This document shows positions 21,739 to 32,205 of a DNA stretch of 64,000 nt, piece by piece. Numbering within the stretch: the first letter of the stretch is position 1; each line of letters opens with the position of its first letter. Below the pieces are notes generated by a model. It saw only the letters and a list, made by a program, of their open reading frames with translations, did no database searches and was not told the DNA's origin. Made by a program: the position numbers and the translations under genes. This DNA is from Salinibacterium sp. M195 (GTDB taxonomy: Bacteria; Actinomycetota; Actinomycetes; Actinomycetales; Microbacteriaceae): the NCBI RefSeq assembly GCF_019443965.1, contig NZ_CP040814.1, positions 1,984,001 through 2,048,000 of the forward strand. The letters run 5' to 3'.

Positions 21739-22847
21739 TTTGCGGCCTCAAGAGCAGCCGAAACGGTGTCGAGCAATTCGTTCCACGAGACGATGAACTT
21801 CTCGACACCTTCTTTCTCAAGAAGCGCGGTCACCTCGTCATACGAGATTCCGAGCGCGGTGAGTGCGTCGAGCGTGATAGTCGCTGCGGCGTAGTTGCCA
21901 GTGACTTGCTCGCCGTCAATAACACCGTGGTCAAAGGTTGCTTCAAGAGTCTTCTCGGGCATCGTGTTTACGGTTTCGCCGACGGCAAGCTCGGTGACGT
22001 ACAAGGTGTCCGGGAGGCTCGGGTCCTTCACCCCAGTTGATGCCCACAACGGCCGTTGCTTGTTTGCACCAGCCGCGATAAGTGTCTGAGCACGGTCCGT
22101 GGCGAACGCGTTCTCGTACACCTGGTACGCAAGACGAGCGTTGGCGATCCCGGCCTTGCTTTTGAGGGACTTAGCATCGTCTGTACCGAGAGCGTCAAGA
22201 CGCTTGTCGATTTCGGTGTCGACACGTGACACGAAGAACGAAGCGACTGAGTGAATCTTCGACAGGTCGTGCCCGGCGGCCTTAGCCTTCTCGAGGCCGA
22301 CAAGATAGGCCTCAATGACGTCGCGGTGGCGAGCCAAGCTAAAGATGAGCGTGACGTTTACGCTGATTCCCGCGGCAATGGTCTCGGTGATCGCTTCGAG
22401 GCCCTCAACGGTCGCCGGAATCTTGATCATCGCGTTTTCGCGGGCAACCTTGGCCCACAGTTCTTGCGCCTGAGCGATCGTTCCTGCCGCGTCATGCGCA
22501 AGTCCGGGCTCTACTTCAATAGAAACTCGACCGTCGCGTCCGCTGGTGGCATCGTAGACAGGGCGGAAGATATCGCTGGCGGCGGCGACGTCATCTGTGG
22601 TGATCTCGAACACTGCTTCGGTAACGCTTTTTCCTGCGGCGGCGAGAGCGGCAACTTGGTCGTCGTACGCCTCGCCTTTAGCCAAGGCTGTAGCAAAGAT
22701 CGTGGGGTTGGTCGTGACGCCAACAACGTTGCGTGACTTGATAAGGGACTGGAGTCCGCCCGAGTTGATTCGCTCACGGGACAGGTCGTCGAGCCAGATG
22801 CTCACGCCGACAGCGGAAAGAGTCGCGGTGGGTGTTTCGTTAGTCAT
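21735..22847 (-). CDS. tal: transaldolase
   Basis: 370-residue TIM-barrel enzyme transferring dihydroxyacetone between sugar phosphates. The N-terminal signature [19 protein letters not shown] and [13 protein letters not shown] identify the TalB-like actinobacterial form; [11 protein letters not shown] holds the Schiff-base Lys and [19 protein letters not shown] follows. A strong AAGGAGACAAC site precedes the ATG. It lies between tkt (23 bases away) and pgi (ATGA-type overlap). Confidence 0.97.
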   Translation of the reverse strand: MTNETPTATLSAVGVSIWLDDLSRERINSGGLQSLIKSRNVVGVTTNPTIFATALAKGEAYDDQVAALAAAGKSVTEAVFEITTDDVAAASDIFRPVYDATSGRDGRVSIEVEPGLAHDAAGTIAQAQELWAKVARENAMIKIPATVEGLEAITETIAAGISVNVTLIFSLARHRDVIEAYLVGLEKAKAAGHDLSKIHSVASFFVSRVDTEIDKRLDALGTDDAKSLKSKAGIANARLAYQVYENAFATDRAQTLIAAGANKQRPLWASTGVKDPSLPDTLYVTELAVGETVNTMPEKTLEATFDHGVIDGEQVTGNYAAATITLDALTALGISYDEVTALLEKEGVEKFIVSWNELLDTVSAALEAAK

Positions 22848-22870
22848 TGTTGTCTCCTTATTCAGGGTGC

Positions 22871-24964
22871 CTAGAGGGCAGCCAGAGAATCGCGTGCTGC
22901 GGCCACTACGGCCTCGGTGGTGATGCCAAACTCTCGGAAAAGTGTCTTGTAGTCCGCCGACGCACCGAAGTGGTCAATCGAAATGCTTCGGCCAGCGTCG
23001 CCGACGTATTCCCGCCATCCGGTGGATACGCCTGCTTCAACCGAAACGCGTGCCCGCACTGTAGAAGGCAAAACAGACTCGCGATATTCCGCGCTCTGCT
23101 CCGCGAACCATTCGAGACTCGGCGCAGATACAACACGAGCATTGATACCATCTGCCTTGAGCGTCTCGCGTGCTTCGACTGCGAGCTGAACCTCTGAGCC
23201 AGTGGCGATCAGGATCACATCGGGAGTTCCGTTCGGAGCCTCGGCGAGAACGTACGCACCCTGGGCAACGTGGGAAGCCGACGCGAATGTCTCACCGCTA
23301 GCAACATCATCGCCCCGCTCGAATGTCGGCACGTTTTGACGAGTCAGCGCAATTCCCGCTGGTCCGTTACGGCGCTCAAGGATCGTCTTCCACGCCCATG
23401 AGGTTTCGTTGGCGTCAGCAGGACGCACGACATCCATACCCGGAATCATGCGCAGGCTGGCCAGTTGCTCAATGGGTTGGTGGGTCGGACCGTCTTCGCC
23501 AAGAGCGATCGAATCGTGAGTCCAGACGAAAATCGAGGGCACCGCCATGAGTGCGGCAAGTCGAACTGCCGGACGCATGTAATCGCTGAAGATAAGGAAC
23601 GTTCCGCCAAATGCTCGGGTGTTTCCGTGAAGCACTATTCCATTGATGATCGCGCCCATGGCGTGCTCACGAATACCGAAATGGAGTACGCGGCCGTACT
23701 CGTTGCCGCTCCACTCGCCGGTAGAGTGCTCGCTCGGGATGAAGGATTGTCCGCCAGCGATCGTCGTGAGGTTTGACTCAGCGAGGTCGGAAGAGCCGCC
23801 CCAGAGTTCAGGCATCACTGCGCCAATAGCACCGAGCACTTTGCCACTCGCAGCACGAGTGGAAACATCTTTGCCCGCTTCGAAGTGGGGGAGCGCCGCA
23901 TCAATGCCCTCGGGCAATTCGCCAGCGAGAACCCGATCGAGCAGAACCTTGCGCTCAGGGTTAGCTGTTGCCCACTGGTCGAACGTTTCGGTCCATTCAG
24001 CGCGCTCCTGCTTGCCACGCTCCACAGCCAGTCGGGTGTGGGCAATCACATCATCGTCAACGACGAAGCTCTGTTCAGGATCGAAACCAAGAGCCTTTTT
24101 AGTGCCGGCGAGTTCTTCAGCGCCAAGGGCCGAGCCGTGGATCTTTCCCGTGTTCTGTTTGCTGGGAGCTGGCCAGCCAATGATGGTGCGCAGGATGATC
24201 ATCGACGGCTGGTCCGTGACGGACTTGGCCTGTTCAATGGCAGCGTTGAGGGCTTCTACGTCTTCGACGTATTCGCCTGTCTTCTTCCAGTCGACAACCT
24301 GCACGTGCCAGTTGTAGGCCTCGTACCGCATTTTGACATCTTCAGTGAAGGCAATCTTCGTGTCGTCTTCAATGGAAATCTGGTTGCTGTCATAGATGGC
24401 AATAAGGTTGCCGAGCTTCTGGTGGCCAGCAAGTGAGGATGCCTCTGCGGATACGCCTTCTTGGAGGTCTCCGTCACCAGCGATCACGTAAACGAAGTGA
24501 TCGAAGGGGCTCGTTCCTGCCTCAGCTTCGGGATCGAAAAGGCCACGTTCGAATCGCGCAGCGTACGCGAATCCAACAGACGAAGCGATGCCTTGGCCCA
24601 GGGGGCCAGTCGTAATCTCTACGCCTTTGGTGTGCCCGAACTCGGGGTGGCCAGGAGTAAGCGAACCCCACGTGCGCAGCGCCTTGAGGTCATCGAGCTC
24701 GAGTCCGTAGCCACCCAAGTAAAGCTGTACGTACTGGGTGAGTGAGCTGTGGCCTACAGAGAGGATGAACCGGTCGCGGCCAAGCCACTTGTCGTCGCTT
24801 GGATCGCGACGCATCACCTTCTGAAAGAGCAAGTACGCGGCAGGCGCCAAACTCATCGCGGTACCGGGATGCCCGTTACCGACCTTCTCAACAGCATCTG
24901 CCGCAAGAATTCGAGCGGTATCTACCGCTTTGTTATCGATGTGATCCCATTGAAAAGCTGCCAT
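22871..24964 (-). CDS. tkt: transketolase
   Basis: 697-residue thiamine-diphosphate enzyme moving two-carbon ketol units in the pentose-phosphate pathway. The N-terminal domain shows [19 protein letters not shown] and the ThDP signature [20 protein letters not shown]; the middle domain shows [18 protein letters not shown] and [14 protein letters not shown]. It is the first gene of the minus-strand operon, with AGAAGGG upstream of the ATG. Its promoter must lie in the 235-base gap shared with ctaB. Confidence 0.98.
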   Translation of the reverse strand: MAAFQWDHIDNKAVDTARILAADAVEKVGNGHPGTAMSLAPAAYLLFQKVMRRDPSDDKWLGRDRFILSVGHSSLTQYVQLYLGGYGLELDDLKALRTWGSLTPGHPEFGHTKGVEITTGPLGQGIASSVGFAYAARFERGLFDPEAEAGTSPFDHFVYVIAGDGDLQEGVSAEASSLAGHQKLGNLIAIYDSNQISIEDDTKIAFTEDVKMRYEAYNWHVQVVDWKKTGEYVEDVEALNAAIEQAKSVTDQPSMIILRTIIGWPAPSKQNTGKIHGSALGAEELAGTKKALGFDPEQSFVVDDDVIAHTRLAVERGKQERAEWTETFDQWATANPERKVLLDRVLAGELPEGIDAALPHFEAGKDVSTRAASGKVLGAIGAVMPELWGGSSDLAESNLTTIAGGQSFIPSEHSTGEWSGNEYGRVLHFGIREHAMGAIINGIVLHGNTRAFGGTFLIFSDYMRPAVRLAALMAVPSIFVWTHDSIALGEDGPTHQPIEQLASLRMIPGMDVVRPADANETSWAWKTILERRNGPAGIALTRQNVPTFERGDDVASGETFASASHVAQGAYVLAEAPNGTPDVILIATGSEVQLAVEARETLKADGINARVVSAPSLEWFAEQSAEYRESVLPSTVRARVSVEAGVSTGWREYVGDAGRSISIDHFGASADYKTLFREFGITTEAVVAAARDSLAAL

Positions 24965-25199
24965 GAGAATACTGACCCTTCTGCAAGCGAAGTGCCCAAC
25001 CAGAAACGATTAAGGCACATGAACGACCCGCCACGCGACAACATTGGCTCGGTCAGTGGTTGCGCCGTGCTGCATAAAAGCTGTGCACGAGCAGGCCATA
25101 GACAGGCGGGCACCACAAGTATAGGGAACCGAGCATGCGATCGCTGCTTCGCTACGCTCGCGGTCCGAACAATCTTCGCAACAGCTTAGAATCGAGGGT
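24965..25199. promoter_or_regulatory. tkt/ctaB divergent intergenic region
   Basis: 235 bases between the divergent starts of tkt and ctaB. On the plus strand TAGAAT at 25187-25192 ends 7 nt before the ctaB ATG, so ctaB is probably leaderless. No convincing -35 or -10 pair for tkt stands out, and I see no small gene here. Confidence 0.5.
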
Positions 25200-26120
25200 A
25201 TGGATGTCACTTTAGAAGCCCCCCAGCAGCAGGAACGCATTGGCATCCTTCGTAAGATTCGCGCCTACGTTGCGCTCACGAAACCGCGGGTCATTGAGCT
25301 TCTGCTCGTCACGACCGTGCCTGTCATGGTTCTCGCTGCCGGAAGAATACCCAATTTGTGGCTAGTTTTGGCCACTCTCGTCGGAGGAATCCTTAGCGCA
25401 TCCTCGGCGAACGCCTTCAACTGCTACATTGACCGCGATATCGACCGTGTGATGGCCCGCACTAAGAACCGACCACTTGTCACAGGCGAATTGAGTGATC
25501 GTGAAGCGCTTCTGTTCGCGTGGATCTCCGGAGTTGGCTCTGTTGTCTGGCTCGGGTTGCTCACAAACTGGCTTGCCGCTGCACTGTCGCTGTTCGCGAT
25601 TCTCTTTTATGTACTCATCTACACGTTGCTATTGAAGCGCCGCACTCCTCAAAACATCATTTGGGGCGGCATCGCTGGCTGTATGCCCGTTCTCATCGGC
25701 TGGGCCGCTGTGACGAATGATTTGTCATGGGCAGCCTGGGTGCTTTTCGCCGTCGTATTCCTCTGGACTCCGCCACACTATTGGCCTCTGTCGATGAAAT
25801 ACCGTTCGGAGTACCAGGCGGTCGGCGTTCCGATGCTCGCCGTTGTTCGAGGCCGCGCGGCTGTTGGACTGCAAGTCATCTTGTACGCCTGGGCGACGGT
25901 TGCCTGCTCGTTACTGCTGGTGCCGATCGCCGACATGGGGATCGTCTACACAGTGGTTGCTGCAGGCAGCGGTGCATGGTTCATCATCGAGTCTCACCGT
26001 TTGTATTCAACGGCGATCCGCCACGGCGAAGTCAAGGCGATGCGCGTCTTCCACAGTTCAATCAGCTATTTGACGCTCGTCTTTCTCGCGGTCGGAATCG
26101 ACCCGCTGCTCCCGTTCTAA
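25200..26120 (+). CDS. ctaB: protoheme IX farnesyltransferase (heme O synthase)
   Basis: 306-residue polytopic UbiA-family prenyltransferase that adds farnesyl to heme B, giving heme O for cytochrome oxidase. The first Asp-rich motif [19 protein letters not shown] (around residue 80) and the strongly hydrophobic helices that follow are typical, as is the opening [20 protein letters not shown]. The ATG at 25200 fits a leaderless mRNA. It converges with ctaA, which performs the next step, with 22 bases between stops. Confidence 0.97.
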   Translation: MDVTLEAPQQQERIGILRKIRAYVALTKPRVIELLLVTTVPVMVLAAGRIPNLWLVLATLVGGILSASSANAFNCYIDRDIDRVMARTKNRPLVTGELSDREALLFAWISGVGSVVWLGLLTNWLAAALSLFAILFYVLIYTLLLKRRTPQNIIWGGIAGCMPVLIGWAAVTNDLSWAAWVLFAVVFLWTPPHYWPLSMKYRSEYQAVGVPMLAVVRGRAAVGLQVILYAWATVACSLLLVPIADMGIVYTVVAAGSGAWFIIESHRLYSTAIRHGEVKAMRVFHSSISYLTLVFLAVGIDPLLPF

Positions 26121-26142
26121 GTGACGAGGTTCGCAAACGCGA

Positions 26143-27099
26143 TTAGTGGGACTGCTCTTCGACCGTGATTCGGGTGTCGGCCTTTTTAGGAGGCTCCACC
26201 GTCGGCGACGTCGATGACCGGAGCGACAGCACCACCGCAGTCATTGCGGCCGCGATTGTGCACGCGATGACCATGTGGCTGCCCACGAGAAGGATCGGCA
26301 GTCCGCTTCGTGACTGGACGATGCCGATCAATGCTTGAACGATTTCAAGCACCAAGAGGATGATCGCGAAGTCCATGATGCGGCGATGATTGCCGCGGGC
26401 AAGCACAATCACGAGGGCCAAAGTCGCTGCGATGAGCGCGTAGCCTGGCCAGCTGTGCACGTGCTGCAGGATGCCCGCATCCAATCCGTTGCGCGCAGTA
26501 CCGTCGTCACCGGCGTGCGGACCTGCCCCGGTTGTGAGGATGCCGGCAGCGATCGTGAGAGCGACCAAGAGGCTCGTGACGTGCGTGAGGATCGCAATGG
26601 GTCGTGAGACGGTGAGTTCAGGCCCACGAAGCCCCATCCAGACTCGATAGACGAGGGCAGCGCTCACGGCCACGAGAATTGCTGAAATAGCGTAGTGAAC
26701 GCCCACAATGCTTGGGTCGAGTTTGACCCGCACCGAGAGGCCGCCGATGAGTCCTTGAAGCACGGTACCGCCCAAGATGACGAGAGCCAGCGCCATAAGG
26801 TCTCGGCGCTCACGGCGAAGCCGAAGCACCATCAACACCATAATAATGGCGACAAATCCAACGAGGATTGACAGCAGTCTGTTGCCGAACTCGATAGCGC
26901 CGTGCAACCCCATTTCTGGCGTTGCGACTAATGATGCGTCGGTGCAGAGTGGCCATGTTGGGCATCCGAGGCCGGAACCGGTCAGACGAACGGCGCCGCC
27001 AGTCGCCACAATCAAGATTTGGATCACCAGTGAAGTCACCGCAAATATTCGCACTCGCGCGTCGACGGACTTGGGCAAACGTGCGATAACGGCGTTCAC
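26143..27099 (-). CDS. ctaA: heme A synthase
   Basis: 318-residue membrane enzyme oxidising the methyl group of heme O to give heme A. The first extracellular loop carries GGAVRLTGSGLGCPTWPLC, with the redox-active Cys pair C-x6-C known from Bacillus CtaA; GLQ-like GTVLQGLIGGLSVRV and LQHVHSWPGYALI contain further conserved His. Eight helices are expected. The frame is open to 27165, but the GTG at 27099 is preceded by a perfect AGGAGG, which settles the start. The charged C-terminal tail ends KADTRITVEEQSH. Confidence 0.95.
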   Translation of the reverse strand: MNAVIARLPKSVDARVRIFAVTSLVIQILIVATGGAVRLTGSGLGCPTWPLCTDASLVATPEMGLHGAIEFGNRLLSILVGFVAIIMVLMVLRLRRERRDLMALALVILGGTVLQGLIGGLSVRVKLDPSIVGVHYAISAILVAVSAALVYRVWMGLRGPELTVSRPIAILTHVTSLLVALTIAAGILTTGAGPHAGDDGTARNGLDAGILQHVHSWPGYALIAATLALVIVLARGNHRRIMDFAIILLVLEIVQALIGIVQSRSGLPILLVGSHMVIACTIAAAMTAVVLSLRSSTSPTVEPPKKADTRITVEEQSH

Positions 27100-27106
27100 G
27101 GCCGTA

Positions 27107-27112
27107 CCTCCT
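27107..27112 (-). promoter_or_regulatory. ribosome-binding site of ctaA
   Basis: A perfect AGGAGG (minus strand) lies 7 nt upstream of GTG 27099. It selects this start over the upstream ATG in the same frame. Confidence 0.8.
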
Positions 27113-27345
27113 GTTATTTCTAGCTTCTGCCTGTAGAATGGATTGCGTTCAGGAACACAGCCCATGCCGGGAAGTCAATGATGACAGCGAGGTAATCCCT
27201 TGCTTGTCCTGTTTCAGTCTAAGTTCGCCCGTGCAGTGTTTTGTCACAGCGCACGCGCACCTCTCGAAATTTTCCCGGCAATGTGCTGTGCGATGGAATG
27301 CCAACGCAGCCACCTTGGTTGATAGAGGCAGGAAAAGAGGTACCA

Positions 27346-28764
27346 ATGTCTGACGTGCTGATCGATCGTCCGGAACTCAATGGCATGGGCCAGTATGAGT
27401 TTGGCTGGGCTGACTCCGACGCTGCGGGAGCTTCTGCACGACGGGGCATCAACGAAGAAGTCGTTCGCGACATCTCTACGTTGAAGAATGAACCCGAATC
27501 AATGCTCAAGCTGCGCCTCAAGGGCCTTGAGCTATTCGGTCGTAAACCGATGCCGAAGTGGGGCGCCGACCTGTCGGGCATCGACTTCGACAACATCAAA
27601 TACTTTGTGCGCTCCACTGAGAAGCAGGCGCAGACGTGGGAAGACCTTCCCGCTGACATCCGTGATACCTACGAGAAGTTGGGCATCCCTGAAGCAGAAC
27701 GTAACCGTCTGGTTTCGGGCGTCGCAGCACAGTACGAGTCCGAAGTCGTCTTCCATTCGATCAACGCTGAGCTCGAAGCTCAGGGCGTTATCTTTATGGA
27801 CACCGACACGGCGCTGCGCGAGCACCCCGAGTTTTTCGACGAGTACTTCGGCACGGTAATTCCCGCGGGAGACAACAAGTTTGCCGCGTTGAACACTGCT
27901 GTATGGTCCGGCGGCTCCTTCGTTTACGTTCCCAAGGGCGTTCACGTAGAGATTCCCCTTCAGGCCTATTTCCGCATCAACACCGAGAACATGGGGCAGT
28001 TCGAGCGCACTCTCATCATTGCGGACGAGGGCTCCTACGTTCATTACATCGAAGGTTGTACTGCACCGATCTATAAGTCGGACTCGCTGCACTCTGCCGT
28101 CGTTGAGATCATCGTGAAGAAGAACGCACGCGTTCGCTACACGACGATTCAGAACTGGTCAAACAACGTGTACAACCTGGTGACCAAGCGCGCGATCGCG
28201 CACGAAGGTGCAACCATGGAGTGGATTGATGGAAACATTGGCTCCAAGGTCACGATGAAGTACCCGTCGATCTACTTGGTTGGCGAGCACGCAAAGGGCG
28301 AGACTCTTTCGGTTGCTTTCGCCGGCCCAGGTCAGCATCAGGACGCCGGCGCGAAGATGATCCACATGGCGCCATACACGACGTCGTCGATCGTTTCGAA
28401 GTCTGTCGCCCGTGGTGGTGGCCGAGCCGGTTACCGTGGTGAAGTCCGCGTCGACGAGAAAGCCCATCACTCGGCGAACACGGTTCGTTGCGATGCACTC
28501 TTGGTTGACACTATTTCGCGCTCTGATACCTACCCGGCGATTGACATCCGCGTGGATGACGTTCAGCTTGGCCACGAAGCAACAGTTTCGAAGGTCAGCG
28601 CTGAGCAACTCTTCTATCTTCAGTCTCGCGGCATGGAAGAAGATGAGGCAATGGCGATGATCGTCCGAGGCTTCATCGAACCCATTGCGCGCGAACTGCC
28701 CATGGAGTACGCCTTCGAACTCAATAAGCTCATTGAACTGAGCATGGAAGGATCCGTCGGCTAA
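27346..28764 (+). CDS. sufB: Fe-S cluster assembly scaffold SufB
   Basis: 472-residue subunit of the SufBCD scaffold on which Fe-S clusters form. The C-terminal right-handed beta-helix region and the family segments [52 protein letters not shown] (Cys and His near the cluster site) and [18 protein letters not shown] are plain. The ATG at 27346 has AAAGAGG upstream; the longer frame back to 27241 is not family-like. It begins the suf operon. A SufR-type regulator gene is not seen upstream; ctaA is there instead, divergent. Confidence 0.97.
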   Translation: MSDVLIDRPELNGMGQYEFGWADSDAAGASARRGINEEVVRDISTLKNEPESMLKLRLKGLELFGRKPMPKWGADLSGIDFDNIKYFVRSTEKQAQTWEDLPADIRDTYEKLGIPEAERNRLVSGVAAQYESEVVFHSINAELEAQGVIFMDTDTALREHPEFFDEYFGTVIPAGDNKFAALNTAVWSGGSFVYVPKGVHVEIPLQAYFRINTENMGQFERTLIIADEGSYVHYIEGCTAPIYKSDSLHSAVVEIIVKKNARVRYTTIQNWSNNVYNLVTKRAIAHEGATMEWIDGNIGSKVTMKYPSIYLVGEHAKGETLSVAFAGPGQHQDAGAKMIHMAPYTTSSIVSKSVARGGGRAGYRGEVRVDEKAHHSANTVRCDALLVDTISRSDTYPAIDIRVDDVQLGHEATVSKVSAEQLFYLQSRGMEEDEAMAMIVRGFIEPIARELPMEYAFELNKLIELSMEGSVG

Positions 28765-29952
28765 ATGACGCTCGTTACACCAGAACAACACGGACTCAAG
28801 GCCCATAGTGACGGCGGCTGGGACGCGGACGATAAGGGTTTCGTTCCTGTTCAAACGCGCTCTGCACGCCCCAAGTCGTTCGAACACGCCGATTTCGCCC
28901 CCGTCAACGGCCTAGAAGCGGATTGGAAGCTCACCCCGGTGAAGCTGATCAAACCGCTTCTCGATGACGCCCTTGACGGCACACCCTACGCAATCGAGAC
29001 CGATGCTCCCGAGAACATCACGGTTGAGTGGGTTGCTCGGGACGACGCTCGCGTCGCCTCGGCGGGCAAACCTGAGGATCGCGCATCCGCTAACGCTTGG
29101 ACCAATTTCGAAAAGGCGTTGGCAATCACGGTCACGGGCGAAGAACACGCCACGGTACGAATCGCTCGCTCAGACATGGGCACTACAGCTCGAGCGGCAC
29201 ACACCGTGATAACTGCTCGCCCCCATAGCAACAGCACAGTGCTTATCGAATCGTCAGGATCGGCCTTACTCAGCGAGAACGTTGAGATTGTGGTCGAAGA
29301 TGGTGCGACCTTGAACGTTGTAAGCGTTCAAGACTGGGCTGACGACGCTATCCACCTAGCAAGCCACTTCGTTCAAGTTGGCCGCGACGCGACTCTCAAG
29401 CACACTGTGGTGTCGCTTGGCGGCAAGGTTGTGCGCGTGAATCCGTCAGTACATCTGTCGGGGGAGGGCGCTGACGGCGAACTGTACGGGCTCTACTTCG
29501 CCGACGAGGGACAACACCTTGAACAGCGTGTCTATCTTCACCACCAGGCCGCGCAGACTCGCGGCCGCGTGAACTACAAGGGCGCCCTCCAGGGTGCCGG
29601 GGCACGCACGGTGTGGGTCGGGGACGTGCTTATCGGCAGCGGTGGCTCCGGGACCGATAGTTACGAGCAGAACCGTAACCTCGTGCTCACTGAGGGCACT
29701 CGCGCCGACTCGATCCCGAACCTCGAGATCGAAACTGGCGACATTCAAGGAGCGGGTCACGCCAGCGCAACTGGCCGTTTCGACGACGAGCAGTTGTTCT
29801 ATCTGCAGGCCCGCGGCATCTCTGAGATCGAGGCTCGTCGCCTCGTCGTCATCGGATTCCTCGCCGAGATCGTCCAAAAGGTCGGAGACGAGCGGCTCGA
29901 AGCTCGACTGCAGACTGCAATTGAATCTGAGTTGGAAGGCACGAACTCGTGA
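28765..29952 (+). CDS. sufD: Fe-S cluster assembly protein SufD
   Basis: 395-residue partner of SufB in the SufBC2D scaffold. Homology to SufB is seen in the beta-helix and the C-terminal segment QLFYLQARGISEIEARRLVVIGFLAEI. The N-terminus LKAHSDGGWD and FVPVQTRSARPKSFEHADF is variable, as usual. The ATG directly abuts the sufB stop, and the sufD stop overlaps the next GTG (GTGA), so the genes are translated as one unit. The conserved C-terminal His of SufD is likely in the VHLSGEGADGELYGLYFADEG-like region. Confidence 0.95.
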   Translation: MTLVTPEQHGLKAHSDGGWDADDKGFVPVQTRSARPKSFEHADFAPVNGLEADWKLTPVKLIKPLLDDALDGTPYAIETDAPENITVEWVARDDARVASAGKPEDRASANAWTNFEKALAITVTGEEHATVRIARSDMGTTARAAHTVITARPHSNSTVLIESSGSALLSENVEIVVEDGATLNVVSVQDWADDAIHLASHFVQVGRDATLKHTVVSLGGKVVRVNPSVHLSGEGADGELYGLYFADEGQHLEQRVYLHHQAAQTRGRVNYKGALQGAGARTVWVGDVLIGSGGSGTDSYEQNRNLVLTEGTRADSIPNLEIETGDIQGAGHASATGRFDDEQLFYLQARGISEIEARRLVVIGFLAEIVQKVGDERLEARLQTAIESELEGTNS

Positions 29953-30284
29953 CCGCCCAGCGCGTCTGCGGCATTGATGAGCTCGAGCCCAATAAGGCCT
30001 ACCGTGTGGAACTAGACGGCACCGCAATCTGCGTCGTCAAGGACTCAGCTGGCGAAGTTCACGCGATCGGTGACACCTGCACGCACGGTGACATCTCTCT
30101 TGCCGAAGGCTTTGTTGAAGACGGCGCTATCGAATGCTGGGCACACGGTTCGCTGTTCTCCCTTGATACCGGCAAGCCGCTGAGCCTGCCAGCCTACGAA
30201 CCTGTACCGGTCTTTGTAGTGAAGATCGACGACGACGGAGGGGTCCATATCGATCCCGAAGACACCGTCGCCATCGAGAGCTAA
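29949..30284 (+). CDS. Rieske [2Fe-2S] ferredoxin in suf operon
   Basis: 111-residue small Rieske protein of the dioxygenase-ferredoxin type. Cluster ligands are visible in box 1, CTHGDISL, and box 2, CWAHGSLF (two Cys and two His). It resembles BphF/NdoA-like electron carriers, yet it is lodged between sufD and sufC, an arrangement common in Actinobacteria, so it may support Fe-S assembly, for example by supplying electrons. That role is inference. The GTG start overlaps the sufD stop by four bases. Confidence 0.93.
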   Translation: MTAQRVCGIDELEPNKAYRVELDGTAICVVKDSAGEVHAIGDTCTHGDISLAEGFVEDGAIECWAHGSLFSLDTGKPLSLPAYEPVPVFVVKIDDDGGVHIDPEDTVAIES

Positions 30285-30319
30285 TAGCTCTCCATACGAG
30301 ACCACGAAGGAAAGAAATA

Positions 30320-31084
30320 ATGTCAGTACTGTCAGTAAAAGACTTACACGTCAGTGTCGAAACCGAACAAGGCACAAAGCAGATCCTCAAGGGCGTTGAC
30401 CTGGAGATCAAGCAGGGCGAGATCCACGCGATCATGGGCCCTAACGGTTCCGGCAAGTCAACTCTCGCTTATACAATCGCCGGCCACCCGAAGTACCACG
30501 TTGATAGCGGTTCGATCACGCTTGACGGCGAAGAGGTGCTCGACATGACCATCGACCAGCGTGCTCGCGCAGGTCTGTTCTTGGCCATGCAGTACCCGGT
30601 CGAGATTCCTGGTGTTAAAGTCGCCGACTTCTTGCGCACAGCGAAGACTGCGCTTTCCGGCGAAGCCCCTGCGCTGCGCCCCTGGATCAAAGAAGTTAAC
30701 GGTGCGATGAAGGCTCTCCGCATGGAGAAAGCCTTCTCCGACCGCAACGTTAATGAGGGTTTCTCCGGTGGAGAAAAGAAGCGCAACGAGATTCTTCAGC
30801 TTGAGCTGCTGAAGCCACGTTTCGCTGTTCTCGACGAGACCGACTCTGGCCTTGACGTTGACGCTCTCAAGATTGTTTCGGAGGGTGTCAACCGCGCACG
30901 GGAGGAAACCGGCCTAGGGCTGCTCTTGATCACGCACTACACTCGCATTTTGCGGTACATCAAGCCTGACTTCGTGCATGTATTTGTGGATGGCCGAGTG
31001 GCAGAAGAAGGTGGCCCTGAGCTTGCCGACCGCCTTGAAAACGAAGGCTACGATCGATTTTTGACCGACACGAGCGTAGCCTAG
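30320..31084 (+). CDS. sufC: Fe-S cluster assembly ATPase SufC
   Basis: 254-residue ABC-type ATPase that drives conformational change in the SufBCD complex; it is cytosolic and not a transporter. Walker A IMGPNGSGKST lies near residue 37-46, the signature FSGGEKKRNEIL near 148 and Walker B RFAVLDETDSGLDVDAL follows. The SufC-specific extension KNEILQLELLKP-like sequence after the signature is present. GAAGGAAAG precedes the ATG. sufT begins 4 bases after the stop. Confidence 0.97.
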   Translation: MSVLSVKDLHVSVETEQGTKQILKGVDLEIKQGEIHAIMGPNGSGKSTLAYTIAGHPKYHVDSGSITLDGEEVLDMTIDQRARAGLFLAMQYPVEIPGVKVADFLRTAKTALSGEAPALRPWIKEVNGAMKALRMEKAFSDRNVNEGFSGGEKKRNEILQLELLKPRFAVLDETDSGLDVDALKIVSEGVNRAREETGLGLLLITHYTRILRYIKPDFVHVFVDGRVAEEGGPELADRLENEGYDRFLTDTSVA

Positions 31085-31088
31085 GCGT

Positions 31089-31418
31089 ATGTCTACCGTT
31101 CTAGCACCCGCGCTTTTCGACGAGGTCGAAGAAGCGCTCAAAGACGTCGTCGACCCTGAACTCGGTGTGAACATTGTCGATCTCGGACTGATCTATGACT
31201 TAAGTTGGGATCCTGAGAACAACGCGCTCATCATCAGCATGACGCTGACGTCGGCGGGTTGCCCTTTGACGGACGTCATCGAGGAACAAATTGCCCAGTC
31301 TCTCGACAACGTGGTAGAAGCCTTCCGCATCAACTGGGTGTGGATGCCACCATGGGGTCCGGAAAAGATTACAGACGATGGTCGCGATATGATGCGAGCC
31401 CTAGGCTTCTCTATCTAG
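31089..31418 (+). CDS. sufT: metal-sulfur cluster assembly factor SufT (MIP18/DUF59 family)
   Basis: 109-residue MIP18-like protein, a family that helps mature Fe-S proteins. The conserved opening ALKDVVDPELGVNIVDLGLI, MTLTSAGCPLTDVIEEQI with its single Cys, and the ending VWMPPWGPEKITDDGRDMM are all family marks. It closes the sufB-sufD-Rieske-sufC-sufT run, 4 bases after sufC, and converges with bioY. In many Actinobacteria sufS and sufU stand between sufC and this gene; here they do not. Confidence 0.93.
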   Translation: MSTVLAPALFDEVEEALKDVVDPELGVNIVDLGLIYDLSWDPENNALIISMTLTSAGCPLTDVIEEQIAQSLDNVVEAFRINWVWMPPWGPEKITDDGRDMMRALGFSI

Positions 31419-31457
31419 CCCAGTCACGACGATCGTTTCGACGCGCGGCCAAAGCGG

Positions 31458-32087
31458 CTACTCCCCGTGAGGCGCCACGATTGCCGCGCGTCGTTGCGAC
31501 ACTGATTTCCAGCTATAGGAAAGAAGTGCCGCAGCGATCAGGATCTTTATGACGGCACCCGGGAGGAATGGCGTGATTCCCGAATTCACCAGTTCCATCA
31601 GCGTGGATTCATTGCCCAACCGTTGCATCGACAGCCCGAGACCGAGCACTCCTACGATGTAGGTGCTCACGGTAGCGACGCTCGCCGCGACGACGGCGCG
31701 GGCGAAGGTGTGGTCCCACTGTCGTTCTGCAAACGCCCCGGCGATCGCGGCCGAGACAATGAAACCAACGATGTATCCGCCACTCGGGCCGAAAAGTACA
31801 TCCGTGCCGGAGCCCGCGTTGCTAAAAGTCGGCAGGCCGATCGCACCTAGCGCGGCGTAAAGTGCCATCGCGAGCGCTCCACGAACCGCACCCAGCGAGA
31901 GCCCAACCACAAGGACAGCCAGCGTTTGCGCCGTTACCGGAACCGGATACAGGGGCACGACGAACTGAGCTGCGAGCGCAGTCAAGGCCGCGCCCGCCAC
32001 GACAAAGGTCAGGCTCGACGCAACATTCTGACCGAAAAGCAGATCAACAATCGTTGGCCGCAATCCCCAAGTTCTCTCGCTCATCAC
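31458..32087 (-). CDS. bioY: biotin transporter BioY
   Basis: 209-residue membrane protein, the substrate-binding (S) component of an energy-coupling-factor biotin transporter. Six helices are expected; the family signature LYPVPVTAQTLAVLVVGLSL and GLPTFSNAGSGTDVLFGPSGGYIVGF are both present. No bioM/bioN ATPase or T component is nearby, so it probably uses a shared module or acts alone, as some BioY do. The start is the GTG at 32087 or the ATG at 32084. It is divergent from the ABC-F gene. Confidence 0.94.
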   Translation of the reverse strand: MMSERTWGLRPTIVDLLFGQNVASSLTFVVAGAALTALAAQFVVPLYPVPVTAQTLAVLVVGLSLGAVRGALAMALYAALGAIGLPTFSNAGSGTDVLFGPSGGYIVGFIVSAAIAGAFAERQWDHTFARAVVAASVATVSTYIVGVLGLGLSMQRLGNESTLMELVNSGITPFLPGAVIKILIAAALLSYSWKSVSQRRAAIVAPHGE

Positions 32088-32143
32088 GGAGCTCTCCGCA
32101 TCGTGTTGATCGTCGACTGCACTGCGCAGCCAACGCTAGGAAG

Positions 32144-32150
32144 TAGACTA
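32144..32150. promoter_or_regulatory. overlapping -10 boxes between bioY and ABC-F gene
   Basis: The plus strand reads TAGACT (32144-32149) and the minus strand TAGTCT (32150-32145). Both fit TAnnnT, about 56-57 bases from each start. This suggests back-to-back promoters with shared bases, but no -35 elements are clear. Confidence 0.3.
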
Positions 32151-32205
32151 GTTCGTTGGTGCTGTCGCCACTCAACCCCTACCCCCAAGATTTGGACGTT
32201 TTGCC

